64,000 bases of DNA, taken from NCBI GenBank assembly GCA_022824945.1, contig JAJDYX010000053.1, forward strand, positions 1 to 64,000, in the 5' to 3' direction. Position numbers and translations under genes: made by a program. The notes under the pieces were generated by a model. It saw only the letters and a program-made list of their open reading frames with translations. It was not told the origin of the DNA and did not search any database. Numbering within the stretch: position 1 is the first letter of the stretch; every line of letters starts with the position of its first letter. Below, piece after piece: positions 33,685-42,450 of this stretch. The stretch is from Candidatus Latescibacterota bacterium. Its GTDB lineage: Bacteria; Latescibacterota; UBA2968.

Positions 33685-34701
33685 ATGTTGAAGAAAGTAT
33701 TGCTCTTCGGTCTGGCTGTAGCGCTTGCCCTGCCGATGTATGCACAGGCTCAGGAAGTCCGTCCGTCTCAGGATTCTTTGGGTCCCTTTCCCGTGGATCA
33801 GACACGCGTTCCTCCTGAAATAGAATTGATTGAGCAGTCTCGTATGACCACGACCTCGTATGGTTTCTTGAAGCTGACGGCCAATGCGCGTTCTGCCGCT
33901 ATGGGTGATGCGTATTCCGCCGTTGGCAATGATCTGTCGGCGATCTTTTACAATCCTGCCGGTGCAACGCAGATTGAACGCTATGCCCTGACAGCGTCTT
34001 ATATGAAGTGGATTGTAGGGTCCTCGATGGGTACGTTTGCCGTTGGTGCCAAGACGAATGTGGCGACCTTTGCGGTGAACTTTGCCTACTTTGCGGTTGA
34101 TCCGTATGAAGAGACCACATCGGCTCAGCCGGGTGGGACAGGTCGCATGGTCAATGCTGGCGATATGGCCGCAGGTATCACCATAGCCAAGCAGGTGACT
34201 GATAAGTTGAGCGTGGGTGGAAATCTGCGCTGGGTTCAGGAAGACCTGGATTTGCAGTCGTATTCGTCTTATGATATAGATTTTGGCACGCTCTTTTACA
34301 CGGGTTTCTATTCCACGCGTTTGGGTATGTCGATGCGCAATCTGGGCGGCGACCAGGACGTGATTGGTCAGAAGGCGCGTTTCCCGATGGTGTTCAATCT
34401 GTCGGGTGCAGCTGAAGTCTATGGGAATCTGGGCGATCCGCTGTCAGTGACGGTGGCTGTTGAACAGATGTTTTTCACGGATTCGGTGAACCGGTATCAC
34501 TTTGGCGCGGAAGCATGGGTACAGAACATGCTGGCGTTGCGCGGTGGTTACAAGATCGGTTATGACTCCGAGTCTTGGACAGTGGGTGCTGGTTTGAAGC
34601 AGAAGTTAGGCGATCAGAGTGTGGGTGTGGATGTTTCGTATTCAAGGGCTGAGGCACTTGATGAATATCCCATTCGCGTTTCTGTTGGCATCGGCTTCTA
34701 A
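33685..34701 (+). CDS. PorV/PorQ-family outer-membrane protein
   Basis: 338 residues; AAAGGAG precedes the ATG. A signal peptide (1-22) is followed by the family hallmark TANARSAAMGDAYSAVGNDLSAIFYNPAGAT (about 66-96) and a barrel ending PIRVSVGIGF. PorV/UPF0164 proteins are FadL-like barrels; PorV itself shuttles type IX cargo at the outer membrane. Position directly after a protein with a sorting-type C-terminus fits such a role. Other T9SS core genes (sov/sprA, porK-N) are not in the window, so a full T9SS is not shown. Ends at a strong terminator. Confidence 0.8.
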   Translation: MLKKVLLFGLAVALALPMYAQAQEVRPSQDSLGPFPVDQTRVPPEIELIEQSRMTTTSYGFLKLTANARSAAMGDAYSAVGNDLSAIFYNPAGATQIERYALTASYMKWIVGSSMGTFAVGAKTNVATFAVNFAYFAVDPYEETTSAQPGGTGRMVNAGDMAAGITIAKQVTDKLSVGGNLRWVQEDLDLQSYSSYDIDFGTLFYTGFYSTRLGMSMRNLGGDQDVIGQKARFPMVFNLSGAAEVYGNLGDPLSVTVAVEQMFFTDSVNRYHFGAEAWVQNMLALRGGYKIGYDSESWTVGAGLKQKLGDQSVGVDVSYSRAEALDEYPIRVSVGIGF

Positions 34702-34723
34702 GAAGCTTCCCACCAGATACACC

Positions 34724-34757
34724 AAAGGCTGCGGTCGAAAGATCGCAGCCTTTTTTT
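34724..34757 (+). terminator. Rho-independent terminator after the PorV-like gene
   Basis: AAAGGCTGCGGTC (34724-34736) pairs with GATCGCAGCCTTT (34741-34753) through a GAAA tetraloop with one G-T pair, running into seven T (34751-34757). It also separates the locus from the convergent uxuA operon. Confidence 0.9.
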
Positions 34758-34776
34758 GTTTCAGATTTTATGATTC

Positions 34777-35721
34777 TTAGTCTGTTCCATGTATAAGCCC
34801 GCGCATATACCCGACCGCATAGAGCCGTCCGAGGAAGTTGTAGCCTCCTATATCCTCCTCGTCTATCGCAAAGGTGGGCGTGTGGTCGGGGCGGACGACG
34901 CCCTTAAATCCGATTGCTTTGTACGCGCGAATGGCTTCTGCCATGTCGGTGTCGCCGTCGTCGTGAAAGGATTCGGAGAAGGTGGGTACCTGGCCATGAA
35001 GGTCGCGGAAGTGGGCGAAGTGAATGTGGTCTTTGAAGTGGTGTATGGTGGCTGGGATATCGGCCCCCATGGCTTTGAAGTTGCCCTGGCAATAGGTGAG
35101 GCCATTGTATTCACTGGGGATGAAGGAGATGACGCGGTCATAGGCTTCGGGACTGGTGATGATGCGGGCAACGCCGCGAATGGGCGAGAGCGGCGGGTCG
35201 TCGGGGTGCAGGCCCTGTTTGACGCCTGCTTCTTCGGCAACGGGTATCACTCTTTTGAGAAAGTATTCGAGGTTTTCCCAGAGGCGTTCTTCGGTGATGT
35301 CGCCGTAGTCTGTGATGGGTGGCGCGTCTTCCATGTCGCTGTGATCGTAGGTGCTGACGAGGGCATTGCCGCGCGTGCGGGTGGTCATTGAGGTGCGCAT
35401 CCAGCCAAAGACGGCCATCCAGTTGTAGCACATTACGGGAATGCCCGCTGCGCCGAGGTTGCGAATGGTCTGGCAATAGTTGTCAATTTCCCGATCGCGA
35501 CCCTGAAGGCCCAGTTTGATGTTGTCTGAGATGGGAACAGATTCGACAACAGACCAGCGCAAGCCCTGGTCTTCAATGCGTTTTTTGTGGCGCAAGATGG
35601 CGAGATAATCCCAGACGGAGCCAGCATTGGGTAAGACTGTTACGACGTCTTCCACGCCCATTTGAAGCGCGGTCTGGAGGTTTTCATCGGTGAATGGACG
35701 GATGACGAGTGCGATTTTCAT
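34777..35721 (-). CDS. uxuA: Mannonate dehydratase
   Basis: 314 residues. The TIM-barrel family hallmarks are present: MCYNWMAVFGWMRT, GLHPDDPPLSPIRGVARI, QGNFKAMGAD, HFAHFRDLHG and DDGDTDM, including His/Asp/Cys metal ligands. It converts D-mannonate to 2-keto-3-deoxygluconate in hexuronate breakdown. It is shorter than E. coli UxuA (about 394) but within the range of other bacterial forms. It is the last gene of a minus-strand operon with a Gfo/Idh/MocA dehydrogenase and a FucI-like isomerase. No kdgK or eda in the window. Confidence 0.9.
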   Translation of the reverse strand: MKIALVIRPFTDENLQTALQMGVEDVVTVLPNAGSVWDYLAILRHKKRIEDQGLRWSVVESVPISDNIKLGLQGRDREIDNYCQTIRNLGAAGIPVMCYNWMAVFGWMRTSMTTRTRGNALVSTYDHSDMEDAPPITDYGDITEERLWENLEYFLKRVIPVAEEAGVKQGLHPDDPPLSPIRGVARIITSPEAYDRVISFIPSEYNGLTYCQGNFKAMGADIPATIHHFKDHIHFAHFRDLHGQVPTFSESFHDDGDTDMAEAIRAYKAIGFKGVVRPDHTPTFAIDEEDIGGYNFLGRLYAVGYMRGLIHGTD

Positions 35722-35738
35722 GGCACTATTTCCTTTTT

Positions 35739-36749
35739 TTAGCCTACGGTGATTGTTTTTCCGGTTTGCGCGGCCTCGTAAGCAGCGTTGATAATTTTTA
35801 CGGTAGCTACGGCGTCTTCAGGGGTGGCACTTTCACAGGTGTTATTGAGGATGTCGTCTATGAAGGTTTTGTGGTGCAGGTGGCCTTTGGGGTGTTGTTC
35901 GAGGTCGGGTTGGATCCAGTCGCCTTTGCGGCCCTGGGTGTAAATGAGGGTTGCGGGTGCAATGGGATGTTTGATGAACATCGAGCCTTCATCGCCGTAG
36001 TGTTCGGCGTAATAGCCTCCTGCGCCACCGCGTTGGGTCCAGTGCATTTCAAAGGTGACGAGGGTGCCGCCAGACATTTCAAAATTCATGATGGCCACGG
36101 TTTCATTGGGGCGGTTGATGGCGGGGTCTATCGGCAGGTTGGCATTGGTGAGATAGGGATCCATCATGGCCTGTACTTTGACGACGTCTTGTTCGGTGAG
36201 ATACCGGATGACGTCTATGCCGTGTGTACCAATGTCGAGGACGCCACCCCACAAGCGGACGGCGTTGTCGTAGTGGCTGCCAATGCAGTTGCGATGGCGC
36301 ACCATTTCAAGACGACCGATTTTGCCTTCTTTCAGGATTTGACGCGCGCCCTGGGTATGCGGAAAGTAGCGATGCATGAAGCTGCAGACGAGGCGGTTGC
36401 CCGTGCGGTTGGCTGCCTGGGCGAGAAATTCAGCGTCTTCATTGGTCAGCGCAAAGGGTTTTTGGGTGAAGACGTGTTTGCCCGCTTCGAGGGCTGCGGG
36501 AATGATTTCGGTGCGTGTATTCACGCGGGTGAGGAGCATGATGGCGTGAATGTCGTCGCGGTCTAAAATACGGCGGTAATCGGTGTACGCATCGCGAAAG
36601 CCGAACTGTTTCTGCGCTCTTGATCTGAACGATTCGTCGAGGTCTGCAACGGCGACGAGTTCGGCATTTGGGAGTGCGTGTACAGGGGGTAAATGGTAAT
36701 TGCGAGCGATATTGCCCACGCCGATAACGCCAATGCGAACGCGGTCCAT
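35739..36749 (-). CDS. Gfo/Idh/MocA-family sugar dehydrogenase
   Basis: 336 residues from ATG 36749, placed 1 nt after the FucI-like gene's stop; an upstream in-frame start is less likely. The Rossmann motif GVIGVGNIARNYH (about 6-18) and the FTQKPFALTNEDAE region (EKP-like, here QKP) are family features, with GVLDIGTHGIDVIRYL in the C-terminal domain. NAD(P)-dependent oxidation of a sugar, inositol or sugar acid is expected. The usual Lys of EKP is kept (QKP). It lies between FucI-like and UxuA genes, which suggests deoxysugar or uronate catabolism. Confidence 0.9.
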   Translation of the reverse strand: MDRVRIGVIGVGNIARNYHLPPVHALPNAELVAVADLDESFRSRAQKQFGFRDAYTDYRRILDRDDIHAIMLLTRVNTRTEIIPAALEAGKHVFTQKPFALTNEDAEFLAQAANRTGNRLVCSFMHRYFPHTQGARQILKEGKIGRLEMVRHRNCIGSHYDNAVRLWGGVLDIGTHGIDVIRYLTEQDVVKVQAMMDPYLTNANLPIDPAINRPNETVAIMNFEMSGGTLVTFEMHWTQRGGAGGYYAEHYGDEGSMFIKHPIAPATLIYTQGRKGDWIQPDLEQHPKGHLHHKTFIDDILNNTCESATPEDAVATVKIINAAYEAAQTGKTITVG

Positions 36750-36750
36750 G

Positions 36751-38409
36751 TCAATCCACCAATCCGTTATTTGTGCCACATAGATGAACGTTGACGCCCA
36801 ATGCTTGCATCATGGCGATTTTTACAGCCAGCGCGTTGTTGGCGGCTTGTGCAGATTCGGCATAAGCGACCTGGATGTGATTGGCTTTGTGGCGTGCCAT
36901 CATCTGGTCGCGGGAGATGCCGTAGGTGACGGCGTGCATGATGGGCCACTGCGGGGTGGTGGCACGCCAGCGGTGGTCGGTTTCTCGTTGTGGGAGTTCG
37001 ACGACGCCACCTCGGCCAATGTCCATGTGCAGTTCGTCATTTTGAACGAAGATGCGACTCCAGACGATTTCGCCGGGTTTGCTCACGCCTTTGCAGGTGC
37101 CGCCGCCGAGGGGAAAATACATGCTGGGCTGACGTTCGGAAGAGGTGCCTTTGTAGCCGTCGATATAGTGTGCGGGCGGTGCGCCACCTGAGATGAGGAA
37201 GACCCATACGTAGTCGTCGATGCCATTTCCCCGATAGTGTTCGCCCCAGCGCAGGTCGTGTAAGGTGTTTTCGGGTGGCTGCTCCAAAGCTTTCCAGATG
37301 CGGTTGGTGATCAGGCCGTCAAGGCCCGCACATTCATCGACTTCGTTGAAATGCGGGAGTGCCTCGCCTTCGTAGAGGACCTGGCCATTGGCGCGCGCTT
37401 TGACCGGGGGGCGATCTACGTTGTTGAGAATGCCTTCGACCAGATCAGATGCCGGGCACAGGTCTTTGAGGCCCTGTTGATATTGAATGCCGATGGTGGC
37501 GCAACCAAAGTCATCGGCAATGCGTACGGCGGCAATGTACATTTTGCATTGCATTGCGATCTGGTCGTCGGTGAGTTCATCGGTGGCGTTTGTGCCGGTG
37601 ACAAAGGTGAGGCCCTTGCGCTCGAGCCAGGCGCGAACAGCGCTGGCTTCTGCATCTGTGACGGTTTGCATTTCTGCCCAGAGAGCAGATTGCGAGAGGC
37701 GTTCTTTGAAGACGCCTGTGGGATTGAGCAAGTGGTCGGGGATGATGGCGTTGAACATGCCCATGCAGCCTTCGTCAAAGACGCCCATAATGGCTTTTTC
37801 GCGCTGGAGTTGTTCGGCCAGTGCCTGTCCGAGTTGTGTTTCGGCTTCGGGCAGGCGGATGGTGTTGGTGCCGCGTACATGGGAGGTGTCGTGGGTGACG
37901 CTGCCGCTGGTGAGCCATTCGCGCAGGCCGCGTTTGAAGAAGTCGTCAGTAAAGTCCAGGCTCCACAGGGTGCTGTATTCAACTCCGGCTTTGGTGAGGG
38001 AGCCGTTGAGGTTGAGCATGCCGACGAGACCGGGCCACTGCCCAGACCAGTTGGCAAGGGTGAGGATGGGGCCGCGGTGTGAGATCAGGCCGTGAAGCAC
38101 GTGGTGACTGTATTGCCAGACGGCTTCGGCTACGATGAGGGGGGCGTCGGGATGGATATTTTTGAAGACGGCCATGCCTTCTTTTTGCGATCCGATAAAG
38201 CCGTGTTCCTCGTCTTGTTTGTAGGGGTGTCCGCGGCGGACTGTCCATCCTTCGCGTTGGATTGCGGCTATGATGGTTTTTTCCATTGCTTCTTGTGCGG
38301 GCCAGCACATCTGATTGGCAGATAAGCGCAGGTCGCCGTTGGCGATGAGTACGACTTCGTTTTTTTCTGGTGCTTCGGGTTCGGCGAGTTCGGGAAGTTG
38401 GTAAGCCAT
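36751..38409 (-). CDS. L-fucose isomerase-like protein
   Basis: 552 residues from ATG 38409 (MAYQLPEL, GGAG upstream); the longer frame to 38481 adds an unlikely leader. VFDEGCMGMFNAIIPDHLLNPTGVFKERLSQSALWAEM resembles the fucose/arabinose isomerase family, with Glu and Asp metal ligands, and the C-terminal PLGGGTCKGV and HAVTYGISRDQMMARHKANHIQVAY also fit. Members isomerise aldoses such as fucose or arabinose. The exact sugar is not predicted. First gene of the operon that continues to the dehydrogenase and UxuA. Confidence 0.75.
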   Translation of the reverse strand: MAYQLPELAEPEAPEKNEVVLIANGDLRLSANQMCWPAQEAMEKTIIAAIQREGWTVRRGHPYKQDEEHGFIGSQKEGMAVFKNIHPDAPLIVAEAVWQYSHHVLHGLISHRGPILTLANWSGQWPGLVGMLNLNGSLTKAGVEYSTLWSLDFTDDFFKRGLREWLTSGSVTHDTSHVRGTNTIRLPEAETQLGQALAEQLQREKAIMGVFDEGCMGMFNAIIPDHLLNPTGVFKERLSQSALWAEMQTVTDAEASAVRAWLERKGLTFVTGTNATDELTDDQIAMQCKMYIAAVRIADDFGCATIGIQYQQGLKDLCPASDLVEGILNNVDRPPVKARANGQVLYEGEALPHFNEVDECAGLDGLITNRIWKALEQPPENTLHDLRWGEHYRGNGIDDYVWVFLISGGAPPAHYIDGYKGTSSERQPSMYFPLGGGTCKGVSKPGEIVWSRIFVQNDELHMDIGRGGVVELPQRETDHRWRATTPQWPIMHAVTYGISRDQMMARHKANHIQVAYAESAQAANNALAVKIAMMQALGVNVHLCGTNNGLVD

Positions 38410-38494
38410 CGTGAAACTCCTTATGAAGATGTCTGGTGTTGAAAGCAGGGATAAAATAGCCGATAGAATTTGGAAAGTCAAACGGGCAGGACTA

Positions 38495-39280
38495 TTATGC
38501 CGATGCGCCGGAGTAATTTTTTAAGCCGCGTTTCCAGAACCAGCGCGAGAATGCGATGAGAAAGACACACAGCAGGCCAGATGTGATCATGCTTTCGGGG
38601 GTCAGGCGACCCGAGAGTGCTTCGGCGGGTACGGTGATGGCAAATGCCACGGGTACGAGGAATGTGAGGATATAACGCAGCCAGTGGGGGTAGATGCCAA
38701 TGGGCCAGCGGCCAGCTTCGTACATGCTCTGGAAGATGTGGAGGATGTTTTCGATGCGCAAGAACCAGAAGGTGAGGGTGGCGAGCATGAGCCAGAAGCT
38801 GTAGATGATGCTGCCTCCAGTACAGAGGACAAAGGCGAAGGCGAGGGCTTCACGCGGTCCAATATCGAGGCCCCGATAGATTAGCGCGGCAATGAGTACG
38901 CCCGCGCCGAGTAGAATATCGGTGAGTCGCCATATGCGGATTTGCGAGATGCTGGCGAGGAATTGCGCGTCGCACGGTTTGGTGAGGGTGTAGTCAAATA
39001 TGCCGCGTAGCACATCGTCCATGAGTTGGCTCATGGACGGAGATATGACCATGCCTATCACGCCACCTACGACCATAAATACGCCGAGCAGTGCGAGGAT
39101 ATCGACAGCTTGCCATCCTCCGAGGGTATCGGTGTGTGAAAATACGATTGCCAGACCCGCGATGGCTGTGCCCAGGCTGAGGAGGGATTGCAGAAGTTGG
39201 ACGTAGAAGTTCACGCGATAGGCCATTTCGTTGAGGATGCCAATGCGGAAGAAGGTCCATATTAGTTTTAAGTAGTACAT
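38495..39280 (-). CDS. ABC-2-type transporter permease
   Basis: 261 residues with six hydrophobic segments and a C-terminal FSRWFWKRGLKNYSGASA, the ABC-2/DUF990 pattern. It begins with a short amphipathic stretch, as these permeases do. It follows the first permease gene by 11 nt and the ATPase gene upstream of that, so the three make an exporter of unknown substrate (drug, glycan or lipid-type cargo is typical). No signal peptide. Confidence 0.85.
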   Translation of the reverse strand: MYYLKLIWTFFRIGILNEMAYRVNFYVQLLQSLLSLGTAIAGLAIVFSHTDTLGGWQAVDILALLGVFMVVGGVIGMVISPSMSQLMDDVLRGIFDYTLTKPCDAQFLASISQIRIWRLTDILLGAGVLIAALIYRGLDIGPREALAFAFVLCTGGSIIYSFWLMLATLTFWFLRIENILHIFQSMYEAGRWPIGIYPHWLRYILTFLVPVAFAITVPAEALSGRLTPESMITSGLLCVFLIAFSRWFWKRGLKNYSGASA

Positions 39281-39291
39281 GGGTGGGGTCC

Positions 39292-40095
39292 CTATGATCC
39301 AACCGCCGAGTATTTTTTTACCCCCAACCGCCAGGTGAGTTGGATTGTGAGAAAACCCGCGAGCAGCCAGACGGCTTGCATGGTGAATCCGTTTAGTATC
39401 TGTTCATGCGAGAGGCGACCGAGCATGAGTTCGACGGGAAATGCAATGGCCCAGCGAAAGGGAAGCGCATCGGCGAGGGTCTGGATAGCACCCGGTAGCA
39501 GGTCAATGGGTGCGATGCGCCCGGAGAGAAATAGGCCGAGGGTGAAGTACATTTGGTTGATGGCTTCGTTGCGCGTGGTCCAAAAGGCGACGAGGGCGAG
39601 GGTCCATTCGATGAAGAATCGCATGAGGAACGCTATGCCCAATGCCATTAAAAAGACGGCAAATGTCTGTATGTGAAAGGCGAGATTGGGTTCAAAGAGA
39701 AAGAAGAGCAATATTGCCGTGGGAAAAATGATGACAGCGGTCAGGACTTTGTACGCGATATTTTCGGCTATGTCGGCGTGTATGGGATGGATGGGTTTGA
39801 GCAAGAAGTTGGAGAGTTCGCCCTGGCGAATGCGAAAGTCGTATGTGTGCATGATCCAGGAGAAGGTGAATTGGTTGACGAGCATGAGTACGATGTAATA
39901 AGCGGCAAAGTCGGCTGGTGAATAGGTTCCCACACTGCCCCCGCGCGCATGGGCGACTGTAGTCCATACGGTGAGGTAGATGATGGGTTCGAGTATGCGG
40001 CTGATCATCCATATCGCCATGGCAGCGCGATATTGAAATTGTTCGAGCAATGAGGTCTTGAAAAAGGCCCAGTAGATGGCGGTATAATGTTTCAA
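39292..40095 (-). CDS. ABC-2-type transporter permease
   Basis: 267 residues, with start TTG 40095 that overlaps the ATPase stop (AATTGA junction). The longer frame reaching 40566 is antisense to the ATPase gene and is not real upstream of the TTG. Six hydrophobic segments; MISRILEPIIYLTVWTTVA and RQGELSNFLLKPIHPI are typical of the DUF990-type ABC-2 permeases. It ends TIQLTWRLGVKKYSAVGS, like its partner. Works with the 38495 permease and the 40092 ATPase. Confidence 0.85.
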   Translation of the reverse strand: MKHYTAIYWAFFKTSLLEQFQYRAAMAIWMISRILEPIIYLTVWTTVAHARGGSVGTYSPADFAAYYIVLMLVNQFTFSWIMHTYDFRIRQGELSNFLLKPIHPIHADIAENIAYKVLTAVIIFPTAILLFFLFEPNLAFHIQTFAVFLMALGIAFLMRFFIEWTLALVAFWTTRNEAINQMYFTLGLFLSGRIAPIDLLPGAIQTLADALPFRWAIAFPVELMLGRLSHEQILNGFTMQAVWLLAGFLTIQLTWRLGVKKYSAVGS

Positions 40096-41066
40096 TTTGA
40101 AAATACCTGTTCGATGACTTCTTCTATGGGAGGGTCTTCTACAGTGAGATCGATGACGGGTAGATTGGCGAGCAATTTTCCGGTGACATCGGCGGTTTTT
40201 GTTTTGGGGACGCGCAGGGTTACGCTGTTGCCCTCGGCGGTGATGACTTCGCCGTAGGAGGAGAGGTCGGCGCGTTCGGTTTCGAGATCGACGACTATGG
40301 TTTTGTGAGGTGAAAAGTGTTCGATAAGGGCATTCAAATCGCCATCGAAGAGCAATTCGCCGTGGTGAATGATGATGACGCGCTTGCACAGGGCTTCGAC
40401 ATCGGCCATGTAATGCGAGGTGAGCAATACGGTCGCGCTGTGGCGGCGGTTGTATTCGCCCAGGAAGGCGCGGATGCGGCGTTGCATGGTGACGTCGAGG
40501 CCAATGGTGGGTTCGTCGAGGAAGAGGACCTGTGGACGGTGGAGCAAGGCCGCGGCGATTTCGCATTTCATGCGTTCTCCCAATGAGAGATTGCGCACGG
40601 GTTTGGAAAGCAAATCGCCCAGGTCGAGTAAGGTGCTGAGTTCGTCGAGGGTTTTGTTGTATTCGCCGTGAGAAATGCGGTAGATCGCTCGGTTGCGTTC
40701 AAAAGAATCGGCTACGGGGATGTCCCACATGAGCTGGTTGCGCTGGCCCATGACAAGGGTGATGCGGTTGAGGAAGTCTTTGTGGCGCGCATAAGGGGTG
40801 TGTCCAATGACTGAGATTTCGCCGGCTGTGGGGTGGAGCAAGCCCGAAAGCATTTTGAGGGTGGTGGTTTTGCCAGCGCCATTGGGTCCCAGGAATCCGA
40901 CGATTTCGCCTGGCGCAACGCTAAAGGAGATGTTTTTGACGGCTTCGACATCGCGTGTGGTGCGCGAGACAAGGCTTTTGAGTGCTGCGCCCAATCCGGG
41001 TTCTCGCTGGGGCACTTCGTAGGTTTTTCCGAGGTTCTGGACGGTGATGTCGGAGGTGTTGGACAT
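40092..41066 (-). CDS. ABC transporter ATP-binding protein (ABC-2 system)
   Basis: 324 residues. Walker A is GPNGAGKTTT (about 59-68), the Q-loop follows at VMGQRNQLMWDIP, the signature is LSLGERMKCEIAAALL, Walker B is VLFLDEPTIGLD and the H-loop is TSHYMADVE. An N-terminal TYEVPQREPGLGAALKSL extension before the usual core and a C-terminal regulatory tail with VDLETERADLSSYGE fit the DUF990-linked ATPases. It energises the two downstream permeases. Upstream is an acyltransferase-like gene 31 nt away. Confidence 0.95.
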   Translation of the reverse strand: MSNTSDITVQNLGKTYEVPQREPGLGAALKSLVSRTTRDVEAVKNISFSVAPGEIVGFLGPNGAGKTTTLKMLSGLLHPTAGEISVIGHTPYARHKDFLNRITLVMGQRNQLMWDIPVADSFERNRAIYRISHGEYNKTLDELSTLLDLGDLLSKPVRNLSLGERMKCEIAAALLHRPQVLFLDEPTIGLDVTMQRRIRAFLGEYNRRHSATVLLTSHYMADVEALCKRVIIIHHGELLFDGDLNALIEHFSPHKTIVVDLETERADLSSYGEVITAEGNSVTLRVPKTKTADVTGKLLANLPVIDLTVEDPPIEEVIEQVFSN

Positions 41067-41097
41067 GGGCGAAAGGTAATGTGTGTTTGGGAAGATG

Positions 41098-42399
41098 TCA
41101 ACTTTGGGGAATGGGAGATTCGTGGAGATAAAATTGGGTGCCCCATTTGTCGAGGTGGTCTGTCCAGAGGAGGCAACCGCCGCTGATGAGGCAGCCGCCG
41201 TTGTCGATGTGATCGAGTACTGCGGCTCTCATGCTGCTGTCGCGTGGGGCTGTGGAGAGGTCGTGGACATAGGGACCGAAGATGCGGTCGAGGCTGCTGT
41301 ATTTGTTGCGCGAGTTGAGTGGAAAGAGATAACATTCGCGCTGGAAGCGAACGATGTTGGAATTTTTTGCGAGCAAGTGCTGGTATGTGGGGTCGAGCAA
41401 CCAGGATGTGCAACAGATCGCTTTGAAGGGGCGGTCGGGGAAGTGTTTGGGAAAGAATTCGGCGACCTGGCGGAGGGAGTCGCCGCAATTTTCAAATGCC
41501 ATTGGTCCGTCTTCGGGGATGTGTATTTCGAGAATGGGATCGCCTTCGGTGAGGACGCAATCCCATTGGGCATGCGGGAGGCTGACGGGCTGGCGTTGTG
41601 CGTGGCCATCTGGGTGTATGGGGTTGCCGATGATGTGGGTCGAGGTTTCGGTGAGTTCGGATGTCCATGCCTCTGGATCTTCTCGTCCGCCCGCGCCATT
41701 GAAGTTGCCGTCGGTGCGAAATTCCAATCCGGATTCGCAAAGGAGACACAGATGTGTAGAGGTGCGATGGCGGTACGCGCGCATTTTTTGGCGAAAAGGA
41801 CCGATTTTGTACTGCAAGCGTCCGATGCGGTAGAGGTCGCCGTTGAGATAGCCGAGTAGCCAGGGCAAGATGCGCGTGCATAGCCCCCAGGCGCCGGGGT
41901 CACCCGGGTGGAAGAAACGGCCGTTTTTGAAAATGCCGATGTCGTGGTATTGCTGCGCCCAGACGTACGTGTCGCGGCAGGTGAGGCGGGTGATGTGTTC
42001 GGGTATGTCGCGCGATTGGTGGTAGGTGCGGAGTTGCGGTATGCCCGAGAGTGCGATGAGGAGATAAAAGGCACCGCCGTAGTTGCCGAGTAAGGGCGTG
42101 AGGAGGGGCCAGGCGCGGGTTGCCGAGTTCTGGGTACTTTTGTCGATGAAGAGGAGGCGATGGGCATGCCATGCCAGGAGCGCGAGGTCGGGGTCTGTGG
42201 CGATTTGTTCGGCGGCGCGGATTGCAAACTCTATGGCGTCAGGTGGCAGATTTGCCCAGTCGCCATTTTCGCGGATGGCTTCGGGCTGAAGAAAGGGGAG
42301 TTCGCCGGGGAAGGTTGCGGTGGATTGTTCCCAATGGGTGTCGAGACCCGTGTTTTTTAGTATGGGAATGAGTTTAGGGGACATTTCACGAAAAGACAA
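41098..42399 (-). CDS. Acyltransferase domain-containing protein (NAT_N/GNAT_C-like, DUF5596 type)
   Basis: 433 residues, no signal peptide. The stretch YRIGRLQYKIGPF, the later LEIHIPEDGPM, SLRQVAEFFPKHFPDRPF and CTSWLLDPTYQHLLAKNSNIVRFQRE fits a family of cytoplasmic acyltransferase-like proteins with GNAT-like C-terminal domains. Assignment is by pattern memory, and the reaction is unknown. Two extra segments are rich in Trp and Cys (CRDTYVWAQQYHD and CGDSLRQ). It is transcribed with the ABC-2 operon and diverges from the exporter pair on the + strand with a 51-nt gap. Confidence 0.55.
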   Translation of the reverse strand: MSFREMSPKLIPILKNTGLDTHWEQSTATFPGELPFLQPEAIRENGDWANLPPDAIEFAIRAAEQIATDPDLALLAWHAHRLLFIDKSTQNSATRAWPLLTPLLGNYGGAFYLLIALSGIPQLRTYHQSRDIPEHITRLTCRDTYVWAQQYHDIGIFKNGRFFHPGDPGAWGLCTRILPWLLGYLNGDLYRIGRLQYKIGPFRQKMRAYRHRTSTHLCLLCESGLEFRTDGNFNGAGGREDPEAWTSELTETSTHIIGNPIHPDGHAQRQPVSLPHAQWDCVLTEGDPILEIHIPEDGPMAFENCGDSLRQVAEFFPKHFPDRPFKAICCTSWLLDPTYQHLLAKNSNIVRFQRECYLFPLNSRNKYSSLDRIFGPYVHDLSTAPRDSSMRAAVLDHIDNGGCLISGGCLLWTDHLDKWGTQFYLHESPIPQS

Positions 42400-42450
42400 G
42401 TTGGATTACAGAGTTGGTGATTAAATTTCATTTGGAAATTAACATGCGAC

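Noticed and set aside
35709..36566. 285-residue plus-strand open frame
   Set aside because: Antisense to the Gfo/Idh/MocA gene; no recognised domain.
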